From: Prevotella herbatica
Lineage (GTDB): Bacteria > Bacteroidota > Bacteroidia > Bacteroidales > Bacteroidaceae
Direction of reading: 5' to 3'
Assembly: GCF_017347605.1 (NCBI RefSeq)
Contig: NZ_AP024484.1
Location: forward strand, 1,517,501-1,581,500
DNA length: 64,000 nt
Positions 33,990 through 42,916 of the stretch are shown piece after piece. How positions within the stretch are numbered: the stretch's first letter is position 1; every line of letters starts with the position of its first letter. Made by a program: the position numbers and the translations under genes. Under the pieces are notes generated by a model. It saw only the letters and a program-made list of their open reading frames with translations, was not told the DNA's origin and made no database searches.

Positions 33990-35900
33990 TTGAAGACATT
34001 TGAAGAGTTAGGCGTAAGCGAAGAGATTCGCCGTGCCATTGAGGAATTGGGTTTTGAACATCCAATGCCAGTTCAGGAAGAAGTAATCCCTTATTTATTA
34101 GGAAGTAAAAACGATGTAATCGCACTGGCACAGACCGGTACGGGTAAAACTGCGGCTTATGGTTTGCCAATGTTGCAAAAGATTGACCCTAAAAACAATG
34201 CCACTCAGGCTATTGTTCTTAGTCCAACACGTGAACTTTGTGTTCAGATTGCAGACGATCTCAACGGTTTTGGTAAGCATATCGACGGACTTCATATAGT
34301 AGCAGTATATGGAGGTGCAGATATTCGTTCGCAAATTCGCACTATCAAGCATGGTGTGCAGATTATCGTTGCTACACCTGGACGTCTTGTAGATTTGATT
34401 AACCGTGGTGTTACTGAGTTGGGTCAAGTAAACAATATTGTTCTTGACGAGGCTGACGAGATGCTTAAAATGGGTTTCTCAGACAGTATAAACACTATTT
34501 TTGAGCAGTTGCCTGAAGATAAGAATACCCTTCTTTTCTCTGCAACAATGAGCAAGGAAGTTGAAAGGGTAGGAAAAAGTTATTTGCATGAATACAAGGA
34601 AATTGTTGTAGGTAGCCGTAATGAAGGTGCTGAACATGTAGATCATATCTATTATCTTGTTCATTCTAAAGACAAGTATCTTGCCTTAAAGCGTATTGTG
34701 GACTTTTATCCACGTATCTTTGCAATTATTTTCTGTCGTACTAAGATCGAAACTCAGGAAGTAGCTGATAAGTTGATTAAGGACGGATATAATGCCGAGG
34801 CTTTACATGGTGACCTTAGTCAGCAGCAGCGTGATCTCACGATGCAAAAGTTCCGTCAGCATACAGTTCAGTTGCTTATCGCAACAGACGTAGCTGCTCG
34901 TGGTCTTGATGTTGATGACCTTACTCATGTTATCAACTATGGTTTGCCTGATGATATTGAAAGTTATACTCACCGTAGTGGTCGTACAGGACGCGCCGGA
35001 AAGAAGGGTACATCAATAAGTATTATTCATATAAAGGAAAAGTGGAAAGTTCGTCAGATTGAGAAACAAATTGGTAAGGAGTTTATCGATGGTGAATTGC
35101 CAAAGCCTGAAGAAATCTGTACAAAACAGCTTTATAAGGTAATGGACGAAATAATGAAGACCGATGTTGATGAAGATCAGATTGCTCCATATCTTGATGA
35201 GATTACACGTCAGTTTGAATGTGTTGACAAGGAAGATATTATTAAGAAGATGGTTACAATCACCTTTGGTCGCTTCCTTGAATATTATAAGAATGCACGT
35301 GAAATAGAGAAACCTACTGGAGCACGCAGGGGTGACCGTGACAGTGATCGTGGTGACAGAGGCTCAAGAGGTAAAAGTGCAAGCGGTGTTCGCCGTAAGC
35401 ATGATACTGAGGCTGGATTCAGTCGCTTGTTTGTCAACCTTGGAAAGAACGATGGTTTCTATCCTGGCGAGATAATGCAATACTTGAATAAGAATATCCA
35501 CGGACGTCAGGAAGTGGGACATATTGATATCTTGCAGAATTTTGCTTATATTGAGGTTCCAGAAGGTGATGCACAGAAAGTCATGAATGCTCTAAACGGT
35601 ACAAGTTATAAGGGACGTGAAGTTCGTTGTAATGATGCTTCCGAAGAGGGACATGGACGTTCTTCTCGTGGTGGTGAGCGTAGTAGCCGTGGCGGTGATC
35701 GTGGCGGATATCGCAATGACCGTGGCGGTCGTGATAGTCGTGGCGGTAGACGTGATGGAGCTAGACCTGAAAGACGTTCAGATAAGCCGCAAGATAAGCC
35801 TGAGGACTGGAGAAGTCTTATGAAAGGCGGTGATCTGAAGGGTGCTGAACCTGACTTTAGTGAGGAAGGCTGGGCACGCAGAAAGCCAAGAAAGAAATAA
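33990..35900 (+). CDS. DEAD-box ATP-dependent RNA helicase (DeaD/CsdA type)
   Basis: A 636-residue helicase with Q motif FEELGVSEEIRRAIEELGFEHP-region, motif I AQTGTGKT, motif II VLDEADEM, motif III SAT and motif VI HRSGRTGRAG. A DbpA-type RNA-binding domain follows at about 475-550 (FSRLFVNLGKNDGFYPGEI) and then an arginine/glycine-rich tail (GGERSSRGGDRGGYRNDRGG). It remodels structured RNA in ribosome assembly and mRNA decay. The start is a TTG at 33990: the family begins KTFEELGVSEE, no ATG is in frame upstream, and the next Met is 25 residues inside. The long structured leader suggests control of its own expression. Confidence 0.92.
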   Translation: MKTFEELGVSEEIRRAIEELGFEHPMPVQEEVIPYLLGSKNDVIALAQTGTGKTAAYGLPMLQKIDPKNNATQAIVLSPTRELCVQIADDLNGFGKHIDGLHIVAVYGGADIRSQIRTIKHGVQIIVATPGRLVDLINRGVTELGQVNNIVLDEADEMLKMGFSDSINTIFEQLPEDKNTLLFSATMSKEVERVGKSYLHEYKEIVVGSRNEGAEHVDHIYYLVHSKDKYLALKRIVDFYPRIFAIIFCRTKIETQEVADKLIKDGYNAEALHGDLSQQQRDLTMQKFRQHTVQLLIATDVAARGLDVDDLTHVINYGLPDDIESYTHRSGRTGRAGKKGTSISIIHIKEKWKVRQIEKQIGKEFIDGELPKPEEICTKQLYKVMDEIMKTDVDEDQIAPYLDEITRQFECVDKEDIIKKMVTITFGRFLEYYKNAREIEKPTGARRGDRDSDRGDRGSRGKSASGVRRKHDTEAGFSRLFVNLGKNDGFYPGEIMQYLNKNIHGRQEVGHIDILQNFAYIEVPEGDAQKVMNALNGTSYKGREVRCNDASEEGHGRSSRGGERSSRGGDRGGYRNDRGGRDSRGGRRDGARPERRSDKPQDKPEDWRSLMKGGDLKGAEPDFSEEGWARRKPRKK

Positions 35901-35920
35901 TATAAAATTATTGATATTGA

Positions 35921-35955
35921 AACGGGGTTGCAGATTAATCTGCAACCCCGTTTTT
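35921..35955 (+). terminator. Terminator of the helicase gene
   Basis: AACGGGGTTGCAGATT and AATCTGCAACCCCGTT form a 16 bp perfect stem followed by TTTTTG. Confidence 0.9.
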
Positions 35956-36010
35956 GTTATTATTACTTAAATTAATTACATTTTATATTCATTTATATTT
36001 GTTTAGGTTG

Positions 36011-36018
36011 TACATTTG
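36011..36018 (+). promoter_or_regulatory. -7 box of the thioredoxin-like gene
   Basis: TACATTTG, 35 nt before the ATG at 36053. No clear TTTG is found at 19 nt. Confidence 0.5.
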
Positions 36019-36052
36019 TATGTTAATAGCGATAATAATAAAAAACAGTTAC

Positions 36053-37177
36053 ATGAATAAATTATTTTTAGGTATTGCAATGTTGCTTTCAGCACAAGCT
36101 ACATTCGCAGACAACGGTAACTTTACCGTTAAGGGTGAATTGAAGAACTTTGGCGATACTATAATTGCCTTTGTTCCTGTTAACAAGGATTATGTGCGTG
36201 ATACAATCCTAGTAAAGAACAATAAGTTTGAGGCAAAGCTTAATGTCTCCGAACCATCAAATATATATCTTATGTCTCCTGGTACTATGCGCCGAACTGA
36301 GAGCAAACGTGTCGTAATCCCAGCTGTTCCTGGTGAAATGGCAGTTCTTACAGGTGATCTTGCTACAAGATATGATATCAGCGGTAGTCAGTTTTATAAG
36401 CAGTATGGCGAGTTTGACCGTGTTTTAGAGGCTGCAAGTAAACCGATGACTGATTTTGAAGCAAGTCTTGACAAGCGTGTTGCAGCAGGTGAAGATCGTG
36501 GCAAGATTATGGATGAATACGAGGCAAAAGCTCCTGAGTTTCAGAAGGCTATCACTTCGGCTATATTTTCTTTCATAAAGAACCATGCAGATTGGGAAGC
36601 TAGTGCAGTTGCCGTTACCAATCTTGATGCGGATACAATTAATTCTGGTGTTGCTTTGTTGGCAGAGAGCGTAAAGAATGGTAGGCTGAAACCTTTCTAT
36701 CAGACCGTTTTAGACAATTATAAGGCTAAAGCTGAACGTGAGGCTAAAGCAAAGGCTGCACAGGCTTCTGGTGTTTTGGCTCCAGACTTTACATTGAATG
36801 ATATAAACGGTAAGCCATTGACTCTTTCAAGTCTTCGTGGCAAGTATGTTCTTCTTGATTTCTGGGGATCATGGTGTATATGGTGTATAAAGGGTATGCC
36901 TCAGATGAAGGAATATTATAGTAAATATGCCGGTAAGTTCGAGATTCTTGGTGTTGACTGCAATGATACAGAAGCCAAATGGAAAGAGGCTGTACAGAAG
37001 CATGAATTGCCTTGGCTGCATGTATATTGTCCAAAGGGTAGCAATGCTCTTGACGGCTATGCAATTCAGGGTTTCCCTACAAAGATTCTTATAGGTCCTG
37101 ACGGGAAGATTGTTAAGACTATAGTTGGTGAGGATCCTGCTTTCTATAAGTTCCTTGATGATACATTCTCAAAATAA
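36053..37177 (+). CDS. TlpA-like thiol-disulfide oxidoreductase with DUF4369
   Basis: A 374-residue exported protein. The signal peptide (MNKLFLGIAMLLSAQATFA) is followed by a DUF4369-like beta-domain (NFTVKGELKNFGDTIIAFVP) and a helical linker. The C-terminal AhpC/TlpA thioredoxin fold has the active site W-C275-I-W-C278 (WGSWCIWCIKGMPQM). In Bacteroidetes such proteins work in periplasmic disulfide reduction. The start at 36053 is chosen because it begins a proper signal peptide and lies after the -7 box; the longer frame from 35954 starts inside the previous terminator. Confidence 0.9.
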   Translation: MNKLFLGIAMLLSAQATFADNGNFTVKGELKNFGDTIIAFVPVNKDYVRDTILVKNNKFEAKLNVSEPSNIYLMSPGTMRRTESKRVVIPAVPGEMAVLTGDLATRYDISGSQFYKQYGEFDRVLEAASKPMTDFEASLDKRVAAGEDRGKIMDEYEAKAPEFQKAITSAIFSFIKNHADWEASAVAVTNLDADTINSGVALLAESVKNGRLKPFYQTVLDNYKAKAEREAKAKAAQASGVLAPDFTLNDINGKPLTLSSLRGKYVLLDFWGSWCIWCIKGMPQMKEYYSKYAGKFEILGVDCNDTEAKWKEAVQKHELPWLHVYCPKGSNALDGYAIQGFPTKILIGPDGKIVKTIVGEDPAFYKFLDDTFSK

Positions 37178-37185
37178 AATAAACT

Positions 37186-37222
37186 GATAATGCCACGGAG
37201 ATTTCCGTGGCATTATTGTTTT
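37186..37222. terminator. Bidirectional terminator
   Basis: GATAATGCCACGGA and TCCGTGGCATTATT form a 12-13 bp stem between the thioredoxin-like gene and the convergent receptor gene. Confidence 0.8.
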
Positions 37223-37229
37223 AAATTTT

Positions 37230-39791
37230 CTACAGTCTATCCTTTATACTGTTATAGTTATCAATTTTGTTTTTATTTGTTTTTGACTTTGTAGAAAAGT
37301 TATATGCGATTCTACACCATATTTGGCGTGTCTGATTTTTTATATATACATTGTATTCTAGTGTTGGAACGCGATTAGTAGCTTTTGTTTTACTACCGTT
37401 AAATAAGTCATCAGTACCAAGTTGTATTGTCAATGCATCCTTTAAAAAAGAGTGTTCTATTGACAAATCCATAGTCGTACTACCTTTACAATATACGTTT
37501 TCGCTTATAAATGGTGAATTGTATGACGCACCAATGGAAAGTATTCCAAAATGATTCCAGATCATTCTGTTATTAAAGTTCATTTCACCGCCAAATAGTT
37601 TTGTTTTATTATAACTTTGTGGGATGCGTGTGTAATTTCCTGAAAGGTATAAATTTGTTTGCCACCACTTGAAAATTGAACCGCTGTATGAGTAATTAAG
37701 CATCAGGGATGATGTTGTACCATAGTTTATATTTGTATGGTAAGTGATTCCATTTTCAACTTCAAAATACTCGGTAATAGTATTCGGTGTATGATTATAT
37801 ATCAATGATAGCGTATGTCTTGCATGAGAAACAGTAAAGTTTAGCATGTCTGTTAGTTCTGCTTTCAAATTAGGATTTCCTTTGTCATACAATACATCTG
37901 ATATGCGATTAACATATCCATTCATCAAAGAGAATGGCGGTCTGTTAATGGATTTTGTGTAATAAAAAGAATACTCATAACTGTGGGCTGTATTGTATGA
38001 AGCGAAAATATAAGGAATAAAATTTGTATAGTTTATACTAATATTATTGTTATCATCTACATGACCATTAATATTTGTCTTTTCAATACGAAAGTTTAAT
38101 TTCATAAATAAATTCCCTATATTCTTGGAACCTCCTATATATCCACCATAGATATTTTCTTTATATTTCCATCCTGCAGTAGTTCTGCTAGCATCAATAT
38201 TGTTGTCTACAGAATAAAAACTATTCCTTTTGCTGGTTAGAAGTTTTACTCCTGATAAGAAACTCCATTGTCCAAGGAAGTTCTTACGTAAATCAATATT
38301 TGATGTGATATTATGCGATTGTGCAGATGTTACATCTGTTTCATTTACATCTTTCTCTGAATAATTCAGATAGTTAGTTTCTAATTGATTATCAGTCTTC
38401 TGATTTTTATTATTATAGTTTAATAATACTTTTAGCAAACTCTTCTGATTATCAATGTTCCAATTATACGACCCTACGATATTATAAAAATCAGAATGAC
38501 TATAATAATGCGATAGTCCTTCTCCATTAAAAAACTTATTGTTTTGGAGTGTGTAAGTCACGTCATTTTTTCCATAATTTGTAGTAGGCAGACTACTTAT
38601 CCCATTTAACTCTAGTCCAAAAGTATGTTTTGGAGTAACATTAAAAACGGCTCCAATACGATACACGTGCTGTTTCTTGAAGCTTAGATAACTTCCTTTT
38701 TCTGCGTGCTTAGTGCCGTTATATAAATAATTATTTTCTGTTTCACCATATTGTGAAGCTTTTGCTTTAGAGTATGAGTAACTGCCATATATGTTCCATT
38801 TCTCTGTACCAAAAAACATATTTGCAGACGGTGTAATATTGTAATATCCTGACTGTGGTGTACTTGAATATAAATCCATATTACCAGTAAAACCATGTCT
38901 GTTTTTCTTGGTTATAATATTTATGATACCACCTTGAATGCTTGCATCATTTTCACCACCATGATTTTGAGACAACTCTATTTTTGATATTTCAGAAGCT
39001 TTAAGATTTGTCATGAAAGTGCTTTGTTCTTCATCAGACAATTGTCTGCCATTCACGAAAACTGTTGCTTTCTTCCCTGCCATCTTGATGTCGCCATTTG
39101 AATTTATTATTACTCCAGGTGCAAACTTCAATACATCTTTGGACGTTAGGTTCTCAATTTTTGGCATCTGATTAATATCAAAGATTGTTTTGTTTTCTTC
39201 ATGCTTAATTATTGGACGGTATCCTTTAACAATGACACCTTTGATTACTTGCATATCTTCTGTCATGACTATCTTGCCAATATCACCGACATCGAATGGC
39301 CTTAAAATGGTTTTATATCCTATGCAGGATATTTTGACCAAGGCATGCTTTGCACCGCATGGGATGACAAACTGCCCTGCCAGATTGCTGACTCCACCAT
39401 TGATGAATGTTGAGTCTCTGGCGGACAGCAATGATATGTTGGCGTAAACTATGGGTTGACCTCTCTTGTCGACAACCTCTCCTATCAGTTTCGTGCTTTC
39501 TTTCTGTACACACTCTACAAAGATGTTATCTCCATCGACCGTCATCCTTATGGGATAAAAGCCTATCACGTCTCTTATGGCATCGGGCACAGTCTTTTTG
39601 TCAATGCTGGTAGTAACGGTAAAATCTTCAAGTTCGTTATAGATAAAGTTGATCTTGTACTTACTGGTATTCGCCTCTATAATCTTGAGGACCTTAGACA
39701 TGGAGACGTCTCTGAAATCATGTGTGATTCTCTGTGCACTGACTGAGAGAGCAACAAAAGCTGCAATCAGAAATAATATATATCTTTTCAT
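37230..39791 (-). CDS. Outer-membrane beta-barrel receptor with STN domain (second copy)
   Basis: An 853-residue TonB-receptor-like protein. A signal peptide (1-20) is followed by an STN domain (about 21-95, HDFRDVSMSKVLKIIE), a carboxypeptidase-like regulatory domain (about 98-185, GQPIVYANISLLSARD), a plug (KDVLKFAPGVIINSNGDIKM, VFVNGRQLSD) and an OMP_b-brl-type barrel. The first 159 residues differ from those of the neighbouring receptor (40379-42916) at only 8 positions; right after SCIGY the two proteins become very different. It overlaps the fusion gene by 4 nt (ATGA) and is cotranscribed with it. The ligand is unknown; no SusD partner is present. Confidence 0.88.
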   Translation of the reverse strand: MKRYILFLIAAFVALSVSAQRITHDFRDVSMSKVLKIIEANTSKYKINFIYNELEDFTVTTSIDKKTVPDAIRDVIGFYPIRMTVDGDNIFVECVQKESTKLIGEVVDKRGQPIVYANISLLSARDSTFINGGVSNLAGQFVIPCGAKHALVKISCIGYKTILRPFDVGDIGKIVMTEDMQVIKGVIVKGYRPIIKHEENKTIFDINQMPKIENLTSKDVLKFAPGVIINSNGDIKMAGKKATVFVNGRQLSDEEQSTFMTNLKASEISKIELSQNHGGENDASIQGGIINIITKKNRHGFTGNMDLYSSTPQSGYYNITPSANMFFGTEKWNIYGSYSYSKAKASQYGETENNYLYNGTKHAEKGSYLSFKKQHVYRIGAVFNVTPKHTFGLELNGISSLPTTNYGKNDVTYTLQNNKFFNGEGLSHYYSHSDFYNIVGSYNWNIDNQKSLLKVLLNYNNKNQKTDNQLETNYLNYSEKDVNETDVTSAQSHNITSNIDLRKNFLGQWSFLSGVKLLTSKRNSFYSVDNNIDASRTTAGWKYKENIYGGYIGGSKNIGNLFMKLNFRIEKTNINGHVDDNNNISINYTNFIPYIFASYNTAHSYEYSFYYTKSINRPPFSLMNGYVNRISDVLYDKGNPNLKAELTDMLNFTVSHARHTLSLIYNHTPNTITEYFEVENGITYHTNINYGTTSSLMLNYSYSGSIFKWWQTNLYLSGNYTRIPQSYNKTKLFGGEMNFNNRMIWNHFGILSIGASYNSPFISENVYCKGSTTMDLSIEHSFLKDALTIQLGTDDLFNGSKTKATNRVPTLEYNVYIKNQTRQIWCRIAYNFSTKSKTNKNKIDNYNSIKDRL

Positions 39792-40267
39792 TTTACATCT
39801 ATTTTACTGTCAGTCAATGTCATGTTCACATTCTCAAAATGGTTCAATGACTCTACGATAGTTTCTGCATCCTTGGTTTTATCCCAATAAAAGTGCAGAC
39901 GCAGATGTCTTGACTTGTCTGAATGATAGATCACCTTTAGTTTGTAATATGAGGATATGTCATCAAGTATAGTTTGTAACTCTACGTTATCAAATAATTG
40001 TTCTTTTTGTGTGGTGGTATCGGTAGTTTCTGCATTGATGCTCTTGACAGGCTTGTCTGTCATCACTTGCTCAATCTGTGCTTTCCGGACAGATTGTTTA
40101 TCAGAGGAACTCCGATTAATGACTATTGCTGCATAGGTTATGCCCGGCAACAATACTATACCAATCAATATGGCTGGTATCCTACTCAATGAGAAATGAT
40201 GGGATAGTCTCAACATCTGCTTATAGTTACTTCTGAAAAACTCTTCAAAATCCTTTTTCTTTTGCAT
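39788..40267 (-). CDS. In-frame fusion of a sigma-factor N terminus with an anti-sigma C terminus
   Basis: A 159-residue protein. Residues 1-22 (MQKKKDFEEFFRSN...KQMLRLS) match the first 22 residues of the ECF sigma factor encoded at 43550-44035. From residue 22 (SHHFSLSRI) onward it matches the anti-sigma protein encoded at 42913-43545 from its residue 70. It keeps the membrane helix (about 27-50), the Ser/Thr-rich linker and the C-terminal FecR/STN-like domain (NVELQTILDDISSYYKLK). Lost are sigma regions 2 and 4 and the anti-sigma cytoplasmic part. The frame is open and only lightly diverged. It could still work as a periplasmic signalling piece, or it may be a remnant. Confidence 0.85.
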   Translation of the reverse strand: MQKKKDFEEFFRSNYKQMLRLSHHFSLSRIPAILIGIVLLPGITYAAIVINRSSSDKQSVRKAQIEQVMTDKPVKSINAETTDTTTQKEQLFDNVELQTILDDISSYYKLKVIYHSDKSRHLRLHFYWDKTKDAETIVESLNHFENVNMTLTDSKIDVK

Positions 40268-40288
40268 ACTTATTTTACTTTTGTCGTG

Positions 40289-40369
40289 TATATAACGAAT
40301 GAGTTTTGATTATCCTAACCATGAAAATCAAAAAAAGTCTGAATGAATAGGTAAAATATTACAGTATTC
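40289..40369 (-). promoter_or_regulatory. Conserved upstream block of the fusion-receptor operon
   Basis: This block is shared with 44058-44136. On the minus strand both read GAATACTGTAATATTTTA, later GGTTAGGA, ATCAAAACTCAT and CGTTATATA. No TAnnTTTG box is present. GGTTAGG and CGTTATA about 17 nt apart could be the -35/-10 of an ECF-type promoter. Confidence 0.5.
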
Positions 40370-40378
40370 ACCCATAAA

Positions 40379-42916
40379 CTACAGCCGGTTAAGCTCTTCT
40401 TTAGAAGCACCCTTGCCTTTGAATGTGTTCTTGTGGTTAAACGAATACGTAACACTCAGGCGAACGAAACATGAAGCTCCTTTCCTATTGTCAAGATAAT
40501 AAATGCCATTGGTTTCCACAAGATTTTTCTGTCTCCATGACGAAACGAAGTCATTTGCTAGAATATTGAATGACCATTTGCCTATGCTCTTGTTTAGCAT
40601 CATATAAAGCATGGCTCCACCATTACTGTAAACTGTAGCATCATTACCTTTTGTTAGCCACATTCCTGACAGATACGCATAAAAATTCCAGGGCAGATCA
40701 AAACGGTTGTTTATTTCCAGCTTTCCCAACACGCTGTCATAGCGTTTCTCCGGACTACCGTATTTCAGATTCTGAAACTGTACTAATCCCTGCAATGTCG
40801 GATGCCATCTGCCAATGTCAAAGCTCTGGGATCCCACTATTTGAAATCTATCATAATCAGGAAGATTTATTTCTTGTCGTACATTCACATTCTGACTTTC
40901 AAGGTATGTGTATGTCGTGCTGATATATCTTTTTCTACGTGTATACGAGGCCGTAACATATGTGTGGTTGTAAGAAAAGCGCAAGTCAATGTTATGATCT
41001 TTTGATGACTTTAGAAGTGGGTTACCTGTTTCCCATGAAGTATGGGATATATAGAAGTAATTATTATTCAGCATACTGTAACTTGGACGGCTGATGTTGG
41101 TATTGTATGTTATTCCCATTGCTAAACCATTATTACTGTAATTGAGTCCCAAAGAGGATAGCCAGTCGTTATAAGTTTTTGATTGAGTAGGAATAATGAT
41201 GCCATTCTGTTCATAATTAAAATCTGCATTTTCAAATCTAAGCCCAGCATCAACGTTCCAATACTTGTTGTATTTATAGTTTAATGAAGCATAGCCAGCT
41301 GAGAGATGTTGCTTTTCTTTATCTCGTGCTGGTTCAAAGAAATTCTTTGCGTCTGAGGTGCTACCTGCAAAGCTCTGAATGTTTTTAGTGTATGAATACT
41401 GTCCTCCGACATTCATTGTTATACAATTCCAAACAGCCTTCAAATTCGCCTTTGTTGCAGTCAGATGATACGTACTATTGTTCTCTGTATTGATGTTTTG
41501 TTGATAAGACAGCCCTTGTTCCTCAGTTTCAGATCCAGAATTTGAATTTCCATAAAGATAGTCCATGTCTGCGGTAAGCTCATAGTTCTTTTTGGTACCG
41601 AACTTGAACAGAGAGTAGGCATTTACATAATGGCGTAAACTGCGACTGTTGTCGTTACTTGAGGAATAAATACTGTCTGGTCCGGCATCTGCGTTAGTCC
41701 ATATGTTATTGGCTGATGTAAATTTACTTTTGGGAGTTCTGCTGAATTCATACCTTATGCCGAGTGAGTTATCCTTAAAATCATAACTTGTTCCAACTGT
41801 AAATCTAAGACTTTCTGATCGCTTCTTGTATGCACCGTGAGTAATTGTCTCATCTTTATTCTCATTAAACTTCTCTGTATATATTCTATTCTGTTTGAAA
41901 CCGTCGTCTGACAAATTCGTACTAGCATAGAATCCCAAACCATTTTTATTTATCCATGACATGTCAGCATCAGTAGATCCAGACGAAACTTCAGATTGGC
42001 TTCCTGATAATTTCACCACACCCGCAAGTCCAGAGTCAAGCCGCTTTGTATGAATTACAATCACTGATTTTACGTCAGCACTATATTGTGCACCAGGATT
42101 CGTAATGATGTCAACGCTTTTAATGTTTTGAGGTGATAGCTGAGATACTTCACTTATATTCCTCACTTTACGTTGGTTGATATAGATTTCTGGAGTACCT
42201 TTTCCTAAAACAGATATATCGTTTTCAGAACCGTCTATCATTGGCATTTGTCTGATAGCGTCAACAGCGGAACTGAGTTTGGATAGAGGATTGTTGTCCA
42301 TTGATATAGAGAGTCCCGCATTTGTCGACTTAATGAAATTACGATGTCCCTTCACCACAACTTCACCAAGAACCTTGCTGTTCTCAACCATTTTCACATC
42401 ACACTCTTCTCCAGATGTCCATTCTACATACTTGGTCATATATCCTATGCATGACACCTTGACCAGGGCATGCTTTGCACTGCATGGAATGACAAACTTG
42501 CCTGCCAGATTGCTTACTCCACCATTGATGAAAGTTGAGTCTCTGGCAGACAGCAAAGATATATTGGCGTAAACTATGGGCTGCCCTCTCTTGTCGACAA
42601 CCTCACCTATTAGTTTCGTGTTTTCTTTCTGTACACACTCTACAAAGATGTTATCTCCATCAACCGTCATCCTTATGGGATAAAAGCCTATCACGTCTCT
42701 TACGGCATCGGGCACAGTCTTCTTGTCAATGCTGGTAGTAACGGTAAAGTCTTCAAGTTCGTTATAGATAAAGTTGATTTTGTACTTACTGGTATTCGCC
42801 TCTATAATCTTGAGGGCCTTAGACATGGAGACGTCTCTGAAATCATGTGTGATTTTCTGCGCACTGACTGAGAGAGCAACGAAAGATGCAATCAGGAATA
42901 ATATATATCTTTTCAT
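40379..42916 (-). CDS. Outer-membrane beta-barrel receptor with STN domain (first copy)
   Basis: An 845-residue receptor. The signal peptide is at 1-20, the STN domain at about 21-95, the carboxypeptidase-like domain at about 98-185, and the plug at about 190-310 with PEIYINQRKVRNISEVSQL and NPGAQYSADVKSVIVI. A long OMP_b-brl-type barrel ends in FVRLSVTYSF and a short tail. The STN domain is the usual sensor that contacts a FecR-like anti-sigma protein. It overlaps the anti-sigma gene by 4 nt and completes the sigma/anti-sigma/receptor operon. The imported ligand is unknown. Confidence 0.88.
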   Translation of the reverse strand: MKRYILFLIASFVALSVSAQKITHDFRDVSMSKALKIIEANTSKYKINFIYNELEDFTVTTSIDKKTVPDAVRDVIGFYPIRMTVDGDNIFVECVQKENTKLIGEVVDKRGQPIVYANISLLSARDSTFINGGVSNLAGKFVIPCSAKHALVKVSCIGYMTKYVEWTSGEECDVKMVENSKVLGEVVVKGHRNFIKSTNAGLSISMDNNPLSKLSSAVDAIRQMPMIDGSENDISVLGKGTPEIYINQRKVRNISEVSQLSPQNIKSVDIITNPGAQYSADVKSVIVIHTKRLDSGLAGVVKLSGSQSEVSSGSTDADMSWINKNGLGFYASTNLSDDGFKQNRIYTEKFNENKDETITHGAYKKRSESLRFTVGTSYDFKDNSLGIRYEFSRTPKSKFTSANNIWTNADAGPDSIYSSSNDNSRSLRHYVNAYSLFKFGTKKNYELTADMDYLYGNSNSGSETEEQGLSYQQNINTENNSTYHLTATKANLKAVWNCITMNVGGQYSYTKNIQSFAGSTSDAKNFFEPARDKEKQHLSAGYASLNYKYNKYWNVDAGLRFENADFNYEQNGIIIPTQSKTYNDWLSSLGLNYSNNGLAMGITYNTNISRPSYSMLNNNYFYISHTSWETGNPLLKSSKDHNIDLRFSYNHTYVTASYTRRKRYISTTYTYLESQNVNVRQEINLPDYDRFQIVGSQSFDIGRWHPTLQGLVQFQNLKYGSPEKRYDSVLGKLEINNRFDLPWNFYAYLSGMWLTKGNDATVYSNGGAMLYMMLNKSIGKWSFNILANDFVSSWRQKNLVETNGIYYLDNRKGASCFVRLSVTYSFNHKNTFKGKGASKEELNRL

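Larger units (their letters stand above)
39315..40369 (-). repeat. Duplicated operon segment, downstream copy (with deletion)
   Basis: This segment corresponds to 42439-44136: the promoter block, the start of the sigma gene, the end of the anti-sigma gene and the first 159 codons of the receptor are all retained in the same order. About 634 bp are missing between the sigma start and the anti-sigma membrane segment. Confidence 0.88.

Noticed and set aside
35954..36052. 33-residue extension of the thioredoxin-like protein
   Set aside because: It begins at the previous terminator and would bury the signal peptide; the -7 box at 36011 lies within it.
40379..42916. SusC-type transporter of a polysaccharide locus
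   Set aside because: There is no SusD gene next to either receptor, and the STN module with sigma/anti-sigma genes fits a signalling receptor of the OMP_b-brl type better.
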